Source of the DNA: Desulfobacterales bacterium
GTDB taxonomy: Bacteria > Desulfobacterota > Desulfobacteria > Desulfobacterales > SURF-7
DNA length: 50,800 nucleotides
Direction: 5' to 3'
Assembly: GCA_028277765.1 (NCBI GenBank)
Contig: JANQFQ010000002.1
Location: 1-50,800, forward strand
Below are positions 44,667 through 50,800 of this stretch, one piece after another. Position numbers and translations under genes: made by a program. The notes beneath the pieces were generated by a model that saw only the letters and a program-made list of their open reading frames with translations, was not told the DNA's origin and did no database searches. Positions within the stretch are counted from its first letter, which is position 1. Each line of letters begins with the position of its first letter.

Positions 44667-45518
44667 ATGAAAAAACGAGTATTTATCGGGATATTCATTC
44701 TTTTGTGCGGTATATCGTATGCTGTGGCACAGGAGATGATGGTGGAGGACAGTGATGATAATCTGTTAATGCAGGTGAATGATGAGGGCACTTCGGGCTC
44801 CATTACCCTGCCTCAGAACGCAACAGCGCCGGGGGACACCGCAAACAAATTATATAATGTTAATGGGGTGTTATATTGGAATGATGCCCGGCTCAGTACG
44901 GATTGGACCCGTACGGGGACGGATGTGCATCTGACCAATACAGGCGACAATGTAGGGATCGGTGTGGCTGAGCCGGATGCCAAACTGGAAGTCAATGGTC
45001 AAGTCAAAATTACCGGTGGCTCACCTGGCGCGGACAAATTGCTCACATCGGATGCCGACGGTTTAGCTTCCTGGGAGACAGTGCATCAGCCAAAGGCCAG
45101 TTATGTTGGCGGGAATTCATATGCTGATATAACCGCAAATTATTCCTTTTATCAAAACGTTAAAAATGTTTCCATCACTGTTCCGGCCGGAGGCATAATT
45201 CTAGCGTCAGCTTCAGGATATGTACAGTGGAAGAGTGCCAATTGGGATCTTCTGCTGGTCGGTCTTATAGCTAGCCATGAAGGAGACCCGAATCATAATT
45301 GGGGGGCAGAAGATACCTGGTGGGATCATCGGACGATTATTACCGATTACAATTGTACTGATGATACGGATCAATATACGTCCTGGTCTGTTCAACGGGG
45401 ATTTTCTGTTTCAAGCGGTGGCACATATACCATCAACGTTTGGTGCCAAAAATATTCATCTAGTGCAGTGGTCACCGTGGGCGATATCAGTATGGCTACC
45501 GAGTATTTTCCGAATTAG
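44667..45518 (+). CDS. secreted surface protein, paralogue A
   Basis: 283 residues. Signal peptide 1-21 (FIGIFILLCGISYAVAQ, cut after VAQ). N-terminal ~135 residues form a stalk-like region: an acidic strand, LYNVNGVLYWNDA, TGDNVGIGVAEPDAKLEVNGQ and LLTSDADGLASWE, sequence typical of phage tail-fibre or collar-like modules. The C-terminal ~140 residues form a beta-rich head with NCTDDTDQYTSW and VQRGFSV. Strong AAAGG ribosome-binding site. Its neighbour B is a tandem paralogue. Function as adhesin or spore-/sheath-like structural protein is only a guess. Confidence 0.75.
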   Translation: MKKRVFIGIFILLCGISYAVAQEMMVEDSDDNLLMQVNDEGTSGSITLPQNATAPGDTANKLYNVNGVLYWNDARLSTDWTRTGTDVHLTNTGDNVGIGVAEPDAKLEVNGQVKITGGSPGADKLLTSDADGLASWETVHQPKASYVGGNSYADITANYSFYQNVKNVSITVPAGGIILASASGYVQWKSANWDLLLVGLIASHEGDPNHNWGAEDTWWDHRTIITDYNCTDDTDQYTSWSVQRGFSVSSGGTYTINVWCQKYSSSAVVTVGDISMATEYFPN

Positions 45519-45561
45519 CCTGGAGTCCTGGATAATGCCGAACATTTAAGAAGGAAAGACC

Positions 45562-46434
45562 ATGAAAATTCGTTTTATTTTATTTATATTAATAATTATC
45601 ATCTTTGGCGGGATACAAACGTTTGCATTTGCCCAGAATTTGAGTGTGCAGGACACTGATGCCAATCTGCTCATACAGGTCACTGATGAAGGCAATAGCG
45701 GTGCATTGTCCATGCCGCCATCAACATCGGCTCCAGCGACACCAACTAACAAACTTTATAATACTAATAACGTACTCTATTGGAACGATGCCCAGGTTGG
45801 CACATGCTGGAACCGTACCGGCACCGATGTTCACTTGATCAATACCGGTGATAATGTGGGTATTGGTGTGACCGATCCGGGCGCCAAACTGGAAATCAAT
45901 GGGCAGGTCAAAATTACCGGTAGCGTACCGGATACAGATAAAATCCTGACATCCGATGCAAACGGCCTGGCTTCCTGGCAAACCGTTCACAGACCAAAGG
46001 CTAATTATGTGGGCGGTAACTCTTATTTGGACCTGCTCGCCACCCCCCAATTGGTTAGATCCGTATCTATCAACGTACCGGCAGCCGGGGTAATCTATGT
46101 TTCTGCTGCAGGTTATGCGGACTGGGAAGGTACAGGTGAGGACCGTTTCCGATTGTGTATTTCCGATAGCAGCAGTCCGGATATGGATTCCAATCATCTA
46201 GTAGAAGTATCTGATTACGGATGTACTGATGACACGGATCAGTACACATGCTGGCGGATCCAGCGAGGATTTACTGTTTCAACAGCAGGGGACTACACAT
46301 ATTATCTTTGGGCAGATGCGCGGACAATTACCGGAACTGCGCCACCAGGAGACTGTGGTGGGGATGCTAATTGTGAAGCGCATACAGAATTGGGTGATGT
46401 CAGTATGTGGGTCAAGTATTGGCCCACGGAGTAA
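45562..46434 (+). CDS. secreted surface protein, paralogue B
   Basis: 290 residues with signal peptide (FILFILIIIIFGGI, cut near FAQ). The N-terminal 130 residues match paralogue A closely (LYNTNNVLYWNDA, TGDNVGIGVTDPGAKLEINGQ, ILTSDANGLASWQ). The head is more divergent but keeps GCTDDTDQYTCW and IQRGF, with extra Cys (DCGGDANCEAH). AAGGA site at 45551. Starts 43 bp after A, so same transcript. The duplication with divergent heads suggests selection for different binding surfaces. Confidence 0.75.
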   Translation: MKIRFILFILIIIIFGGIQTFAFAQNLSVQDTDANLLIQVTDEGNSGALSMPPSTSAPATPTNKLYNTNNVLYWNDAQVGTCWNRTGTDVHLINTGDNVGIGVTDPGAKLEINGQVKITGSVPDTDKILTSDANGLASWQTVHRPKANYVGGNSYLDLLATPQLVRSVSINVPAAGVIYVSAAGYADWEGTGEDRFRLCISDSSSPDMDSNHLVEVSDYGCTDDTDQYTCWRIQRGFTVSTAGDYTYYLWADARTITGTAPPGDCGGDANCEAHTELGDVSMWVKYWPTE

Positions 46435-46438
46435 TCAC

Positions 46439-46864
46439 ATGAACGCTCCAGTTTTAATGATAAAACCAGCGGTTATTGTATTCATGCTGCTATATTTTCT
46501 TGCAACCCCTTGTTTGGGAAAAAGTAAGGCAGAAGAAAAAGAACTGCAATTTAACGCCAATGAAGCTGAAAGCATGCTTTACCTGTTCAATCAGACCACG
46601 GTTTCCGGCGGTGATGTGGAATTGATTGCTCAATTGGGCGCTAAACTTAAACAAGGCCTGAAAGACGCCAGAAAACTGGATGATCCGAAAAAGACAGTCA
46701 TCCTGAAGCTGAATGACCAGGAAGGGAGATACTGCCTGTTCATTATCAGAAGAAGCACATTTTCAGCTAAATATGCCGAACTGGTGCTGGGGATGAAACA
46801 GAAACTTGAAAAACTGTTTTTACCCATGCCGGTGTGTCTACCAAAAAACAGCAAAACAAATTAA
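46439..46864 (+). CDS. small secreted protein, function unknown
   Basis: 141 residues from ATG 46439, which has a GGAG site 7 bp upstream. A longer frame starting at 46229 would overlap the paralogue B gene and lacks support. Signal peptide 1-27 (VIVFMLLYFLATPCLG). The mature part has a helical stretch (EAESMLYLFNQTTVSGGDVELIAQLGAKLKQGLKDA) and a strand set ending LFIIRRSTFSAKYAELVLGM. No family recognised. It is 4 bp after B and likely co-transcribed with the surface proteins. Confidence 0.65.
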   Translation: MNAPVLMIKPAVIVFMLLYFLATPCLGKSKAEEKELQFNANEAESMLYLFNQTTVSGGDVELIAQLGAKLKQGLKDARKLDDPKKTVILKLNDQEGRYCLFIIRRSTFSAKYAELVLGMKQKLEKLFLPMPVCLPKNSKTN

Positions 46865-46909
46865 TGGATGATAAACGTGTTTAATGTGATGAACCATAAA
46901 GGATATAAA

Positions 46910-48229
46910 ATGTTTTGTAATAGAGGTATTACGGTCCTGATGCTGGCCGGAATGTTATTATTTATATGTATGGCCGACCTGGCACATGCCCGGGGTATCA
47001 CAGTTACCAATGGCGTTCGTGTGTCATTTAACAATGCAGCGATAATTGATGTGCATTGTGATGACATTTCTGTTGAAAACGGGGGAACACTTTCGTTGGG
47101 TAATGGCCAAGTCGACAACTGCCGGAATTTTACATTAGACAGCGGCGCTACATTCAATGATGATACCGGCACGCTCAATCTAAATGGACTCTGGACCAAC
47201 AATACTGATTTTGTAAAAGGTGCTTCAAGCACCATTCAATTTAACACCAACTGTGGTGAAACCAATGATGCCACCGGTACCGGTGATACAGATGATGACG
47301 GCGTGGCTGATCAAGATGAACCTGATGGTAACGGCGATGGTTTACCGGACATTCTGGTGTCTAACCCGATCATTCTTTGGCCTACGAATGGAAATATAAA
47401 TGTGCCGCTTAACGCTATAATACAAACCGATCAGTTTAATGCCTTTAATATTGCCATGTCAGAATGGCAGATCAGCCGTATAAATGATTTTTCTTCCCTA
47501 TCTATGGGAGTTACCAGTGATACCAGTCTTACTGAATTGAATGTTCCGGATATGGTGCTGACCGGAGATACCGAGTATTATTCAAGGGTAAGGTTTATTA
47601 ATGATCTTGGAGAACCGTCTTCTTGGTCAGGAGTTGTGTCTTTTGTTACTGAAGCAGACCCGTTTTCAGATTTAAACATGAATGGTGTCCCGGATGATCA
47701 GGAAGTTGATGACAATTTGGATCTTGATGAAAATGCTGTTCCGGATGTTGAGCAGGACGGCATTAAATGCGTAAACGTTAATGATAATCAGCAGATATGC
47801 GTTAAGGTTTCAGATAATGTAGCATCAATTGACGCACTTAAATATGTTGCACTGTCTAGTATTGATGATAATGCTAACTGTCCTGATGAACTTCCCAAAG
47901 GACTGATTAGTTTTAGAGCCAGTTTAATATCATCCACAGATCCGGCATCAGTGATTGTATATTTTTCCGAACAAGTAGTAAAAAATTCAGGATGGTATAA
48001 GTATGATACGATCAATGGCTGGCAGGATTATACGGATTATACGTCAATCAATAATAATCGACTGTCAATGATTATCGATTTTCAGGATGGTGAATTCGGT
48101 GATGCTGATGGGGTAGCCAATGGTGTTATTGTTGATCCATCCGGTCCGGGTACAGAATTAAAAGTGCCTGGTGATAGTGATGATAGAGGTGATAGTGGCG
48201 GATGCTTTATTAATAGCCTGACGTTCTAA
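46910..48229 (+). CDS. calcium-repeat, choice-of-anchor-U surface protein
   Basis: 439 residues from ATG 46910, with AAAGGA 6 bp upstream; ATG 46868 is in frame but has no site. Signal peptide to about residue 29 (CMADLAHARG). Beta-solenoid-like N-terminal strands follow (VENGGTLSLGNG, LDSGATFND). Two thrombospondin type 3 runs (DTDDDGVADQDEPDG and DLNMNGVPDDQEV) flank a fibronectin-III-like domain. The choice-of-anchor-U domain begins near SIDALKYVALSSIDD and includes YFSEQV, YKYDTINGWQDYTDY and FGDADGVANGVIVDPSGPG. The end GGCFINSLTF is a shortened form of the usual C-terminal sorting tail. It is probably anchored at the cell surface and binds Ca2+. Confidence 0.8.
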   Translation: MFCNRGITVLMLAGMLLFICMADLAHARGITVTNGVRVSFNNAAIIDVHCDDISVENGGTLSLGNGQVDNCRNFTLDSGATFNDDTGTLNLNGLWTNNTDFVKGASSTIQFNTNCGETNDATGTGDTDDDGVADQDEPDGNGDGLPDILVSNPIILWPTNGNINVPLNAIIQTDQFNAFNIAMSEWQISRINDFSSLSMGVTSDTSLTELNVPDMVLTGDTEYYSRVRFINDLGEPSSWSGVVSFVTEADPFSDLNMNGVPDDQEVDDNLDLDENAVPDVEQDGIKCVNVNDNQQICVKVSDNVASIDALKYVALSSIDDNANCPDELPKGLISFRASLISSTDPASVIVYFSEQVVKNSGWYKYDTINGWQDYTDYTSINNNRLSMIIDFQDGEFGDADGVANGVIVDPSGPGTELKVPGDSDDRGDSGGCFINSLTF

Positions 48230-48644
48230 TTCTTCTTTATCAAATACATAAAAAATTTTCAAACAATTGTTCATGAGGTATGGACGCAATATTACCACGT
48301 TGTTTAATGGATTCAAATATTTCTATGGCTTTTATGTCTTGCATGACTCACAGGAATTCTGCAAAACACTTTAGATATTAGTTCAAAAAGTCACCTTCCC
48401 TACTGAAAAAGCCTCGCTTGATTACGTTTCTCCCAGAAGTGATCTAGCACATACCACTGTCAGAGCAGGTATATCTTCATAAAGTCAAATTTACCTGTCC
48501 CCTTTTTTCAATATCTGGGATAATAATACTATTCAATTGTATTAATCATAAGAATTATACTTGAAAATCTTCAAGATAGAAGTTATTACATGATATATCA
48601 TATTTAACTCACCCATCCCTATTATTCTATTTGGAGCATAAAAC
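48230..48644. other. gap with a gene fragment and a GGGGACAGG-type remnant
   Basis: A 34-codon minus-strand frame (48240-48344, MQDIKAIEIFESIKQRGN...) reads like a protein N-terminus but is too short and has no ribosome-binding site, so it is probably a decayed antitoxin-like gene. At 48484-48508 the string ACCTGTCCCCTTTTTT (minus: GGGGACAGG) recalls sequences found near REP/IS200-type transposases. Nothing else is visible. Confidence 0.4.
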
Positions 48645-49055
48645 ATGAGAATTTACATATTTACAATACTATTAATCAGTATGTTTGCGATTCTTGGATG
48701 TGAAAAATCAGCAGATATTTCATCTCCAATAAAATATGATAAACAGAACATTCAATTTTTATATCCCGGAAACTGGAAGATTATAAATGAAGCCATAAAG
48801 GATGATTTTCGCTATATCACATTGAGAAGCAAGGGGGATGCGATTTTTATCATTCAGATCTACAATAAAAACAAAGCATTATCCCTGAATGAATATGTCA
48901 AGTGGTTTATTGAACAGTTCAAGAAGGAACTTCCTGTTGGGAAAGTTGAAAAAAGCTCTTTTACTGATGTAGATAAGCTAATGAAATCAGGCATAGAAAG
49001 AGGAATAAAGGAGAATTTTTCGTTAATGTGGAATCGGACCGCGACAAATCATTAA
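48645..49055 (+). pseudogene. PsbP-like lipoprotein, probably frameshifted near its 3' end
   Basis: 136 residues as read. Lipoprotein signal with lipobox ILGC (Cys near 19). The body IQFLYPGNWKIINE and ITLRSKGDAIFIIQIY resembles PsbP-like or DUF1795-type lipoproteins of unknown function. The predicted product ends abruptly in MWNRTATNH, whereas the next frame continues with SDRDKSLIFYEKDLIISIFWTFRGS, which fits the missing last two strands. A one-base shift at about 49020-49035 would restore it. GGAG start site. Could also be a sequencing error. Confidence 0.55.
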
Positions 49056-49111
49056 TATTTTATGAAAAAGACCTAATAATTAGTATTTTTTGGACCTTTA
49101 GAGGTAGTATC

Positions 49112-49675
49112 ATGAACAGAGTATTAAACCTGATGTTATTAGCATGTATAATTTTGTCTAGCTGCTGTTTAAGCATAGATAAATTACGAGAGACCCTAAA
49201 TTACTATGAAGCTGATGAACTTGATACTAGAATCGGGAAACTAGAGATCAGGTTAAAAGGATATAAGATGAAAAGCGGATACTTTGTTGGTGAGTGGGTC
49301 AAAATTCAATACTATGCTATTTATAGAGAGCCCGATCCTGCAAAAGCAATGTGTATCGTTTTTGCTTCATCAATATGTACGTCTGGAAGTGATCAATATG
49401 AAAAAATGGTTAAAAAAGTAAAAAAACAGATAAAAGATGGACATGGCCCATACCCATGGCATTTGTTGGAATACAATAAACCAGTTATCCTTTCTCCCAT
49501 GTATAACCTGGCACATTGGGGAACTGAATATGATTGCCGCATAGGCGCGGATAGAGCTGTGCTCCATAGTATGTCAGGACATGTGAGATATTTTAAATTA
49601 AAATCACCTGACTATATTGAGGGACAACCACAATGTAAATGGTGTAAAGAAAACAATTTGCCCAACAAATTATAA
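49112..49675 (+). CDS. lipoprotein, function unknown
   Basis: 187 residues from ATG 49112, with GAGG 7 bp upstream; a longer frame from 49028 covers the tail of the preceding gene and is rejected. Signal ends in ILSSCC with Cys as probable lipidation site. Mature part is rich in Tyr, Lys, Cys (CTSGSDQYEKMV, WCKENN); several Cys suggest disulfides. No family recognised. Probably follows the PsbP-like gene in one transcript. Confidence 0.65.
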   Translation: MNRVLNLMLLACIILSSCCLSIDKLRETLNYYEADELDTRIGKLEIRLKGYKMKSGYFVGEWVKIQYYAIYREPDPAKAMCIVFASSICTSGSDQYEKMVKKVKKQIKDGHGPYPWHLLEYNKPVILSPMYNLAHWGTEYDCRIGADRAVLHSMSGHVRYFKLKSPDYIEGQPQCKWCKENNLPNKL

Positions 49676-49757
49676 AAAAGTGACAGACCAATATTTTCTT
49701 TTTGACAGGATGGAAAGGATGTACTGTTTAAAAATAAAAGATTTATTAAAATATTTG

Positions 49758-49846
49758 AAATTTAATATTTTCCTTCGTTTATTAAAAATATAATTTTGAA
49801 GGTAAACACATTATAAGCCAAGTAAAGTCCCCTTCTTAATAACTAC
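49758..49846 (-). repeat. repeat P, copy 2 (orphan promoter-like)
   Basis: Partner of 42311-42396, same orientation, with the shared AAACACATTATAAG core; on the minus strand it includes TTATAATG but faces no gene except the convergent lipoprotein. Confidence 0.65.
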
Positions 49847-49977
49847 TTAATTATCAAAATCCATAAATCCATCATAGACCTCTTCACAGCGATTCCCCTC
49901 CTTTTAAAAAGTCATAAATCTCTATTTCCTCTTTTATATGGACCACCTGTCATTCATTACAAAATTTTGAACTATGT

Positions 49978-50027
49978 TTAAGAAAATTATTGATTTCAAT
50001 CTCTTTTAAATCTATAGATGAATCACA
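49978..50027 (+). repeat. direct repeat R, copy 2
   Basis: Matches 41045-41094 at 49 of 50 positions in the same orientation. In this copy the shared plus-strand frame stops within 20 codons. Confidence 0.9.
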
Positions 50028-50230
50028 ATCATTATAAAGCTGAGTTGAATGGATGAAATGCATTCTTTCATCCATTCAAACGAAACTTATGCCCTTTTCG
50101 GTAAAAGCATAACACTGAAAAACCCATTAAACATAATAAGGTATTTTTTTTAGGGATATTTTTTTAAAATATTGCTGGAGCTCAAGCATAAAAAAGAGAA
50201 TTGTATTTTCTATTATATAGATTAAACATA

Positions 50231-50689
50231 ATGTCATTACCGAAAAAAAAACGAAGATCAATAACAATAAATGATGAAAGGTTTTATTGGTTAGTAGGCC
50301 GACAACGATTTGATTTCTTTAAACGAACTGATATATCAGTTGCACCCTTTGCTCTTCTTCGATTAAATATTGTCATTGAGTCATCTATTAGCGGTGCAAG
50401 AATTGTTGCAGAATTTCATGGCTTATTTGCATTGGCTGTTCCTTCTCTTGGCTTTTTAGATGCACAAGATATAGTAATTACACCAAAAATTATAAAAAAT
50501 ATAATTGAATATGCACAAATTAAACGTTCTTGGAAGCCACAGATAAAGGATTCTGAGCTAATTATAAACCATGCGCAAAGTATTTTTCCTGAAGCTATAT
50601 GGTCTGGGTTTAAAGAAATTGATTTAGGCTATGACGCAAATAAAATAAATGAATATCTAAAAGATGCTGTTAGGATTTGGCTTGAATAA
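50231..50689 (+). CDS. hypothetical protein
   Basis: 152 residues from ATG 50231 (an earlier TTG at 50201 has no support). No clear ribosome-binding site. Basic N-terminus (SLPKKKRRS), then strand-rich middle (LRLNIVIESSISGARIVAEF), a hydrophobic loop (LFALAVPSLGFLD), and a helical C-terminus. No signal peptide. Function unknown; it lies at the far edge of the accessory block. Confidence 0.6.
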   Translation: MSLPKKKRRSITINDERFYWLVGRQRFDFFKRTDISVAPFALLRLNIVIESSISGARIVAEFHGLFALAVPSLGFLDAQDIVITPKIIKNIIEYAQIKRSWKPQIKDSELIINHAQSIFPEAIWSGFKEIDLGYDANKINEYLKDAVRIWLE

Positions 50690-50711
50690 AAATTTGCGCT
50701 GAACAAATAAA

Positions 50712-50755
50712 GGATTAGTTCCGAGTCGAGTGAAACGAGTGCTCGGAACTAATCC
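50712..50755. terminator. 14-bp perfect inverted repeat after the last gene
   Basis: GGATTAGTTCCGAG (50712-50725) and CTCGGAACTAATCC (50742-50755) are exactly complementary around a 16-nt loop containing GAGTGAAACGAGT. No T run follows, so it may be a repeat or recombination-type palindrome rather than a simple terminator. Confidence 0.4.
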
Positions 50756-50800
50756 ATGGTTCAAGAAGCCGCGGAGCATAGGGGAAAAGGTTGATAGTTT

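Larger units (their letters stand above)
49676..50230. other. 555-bp gap with repeats P2 and R2 and gene debris
   Basis: No intact gene. It contains P2 (49758-49846) and R2 (49978-50027). Between them, minus-strand short frames read QVVHIKEEIEIYDFLKGG and, in R2, IDLKEIEINNFLKH, which resemble each other and look like C-terminal pieces of small proteins. A strong AAGGAGG at about 49900 (minus) leads only to a 14-codon frame. Confidence 0.5.

Noticed and set aside
46229-46438. N-terminal extension of the small secreted protein
   Set aside because: It overlaps paralogue B out of frame; the GGAG site and signal peptide fix the start at 46439.
50700-50760. Integron attC site
   Set aside because: The RYYYAAC and GTTRRRY core sites do not match; only a simple palindrome is present.
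1-50800. CRISPR array
   Set aside because: No regularly spaced direct repeats with unique spacers; the heptad arrays are contiguous and inverted.
1-50800. tRNA or rRNA genes
   Set aside because: No cloverleaf-like TTCGA arm with matching acceptor stem and no rRNA-like conserved stretch was seen by eye in the gaps.

Overview
The window is about 50.8 kb of fairly AT-rich bacterial DNA with long, uneven intergenic gaps. The gene content suggests a free-living anaerobic Desulfobacterota-like bacterium (Desulfobacterales-type). The evidence is a corrinoid protein with its MtaA-type methyltransferase partner, a flavoprotein next to a polyferredoxin, many PAS and methyl-accepting sensors, 'choice-of-anchor U' surface proteins, and a cobalamin uptake and remodelling operon under a B12 riboswitch. 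This taxonomic call is an inference from gene families. No rRNA, tRNA or CRISPR array was seen.

Layout. 1-6.1 kb holds chemotaxis and sensory genes: two methyl-accepting proteins and a large multi-PAS hybrid histidine kinase. 6.3-15.4 kb is housekeeping and envelope: a small membrane protein, a START-domain protein, a polyferredoxin/flavoprotein pair, a YcgN-type cysteine-cluster protein, an RND/MMPL exporter, a peptidoglycan amidase, an SRPBCC protein and a zinc-ribbon/SPOR protein with a 12-residue Thr/Pro repeat. 15.6-21.6 kb carries a HIT protein, a solitary bioA, a thioesterase, a sodium:amino-acid symporter, a DUF3592 protein and a radical SAM enzyme.

21.9-35.4 kb is dominated by vitamin B12. 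A TetR regulator, a corrinoid protein and a methylcobamide:acceptor-type methyltransferase form one minus-strand operon. Further right, a minus-strand cluster reads from a cobalamin riboswitch with a clear intrinsic terminator into btuF-btuC-btuD, cobQ/cbiP, cobU, cobS, the threonine-phosphate decarboxylase cobD, cbiB, a TIM-barrel protein resembling the remodelling enzyme CbiR, and a TM1367-type cyclophilin-fold protein. No corrin-ring genes are present, so the locus looks like import, salvage and lower-ligand remodelling of cobamides. Every wide gap inside this cluster contains arrays of a 7-nt repeat (GATNCTR), usually as inverted pairs that can fold into long hairpins.

35.6-40.8 kb holds a PAS/HD-GYP/receiver protein whose receiver has Glu at the usual phospho-Asp site, an SGNH-like protein, a metallo-beta-lactamase-fold lipoprotein and a SPASM radical SAM enzyme. 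41-50 kb looks accessory: an orphan nucleotidyltransferase-fold protein, a TPR/SGNH protein, two tandem paralogous secreted proteins with a conserved stalk and divergent heads, a calcium-repeat surface protein and lipoproteins. This block is bracketed by two pairs of direct repeats and by gene debris. The strongest candidates for something undescribed are the heptad-repeat hairpins in the B12 cluster, the CbiR/cyclophilin-fold pair, and the repeat-bracketed surface-protein block.
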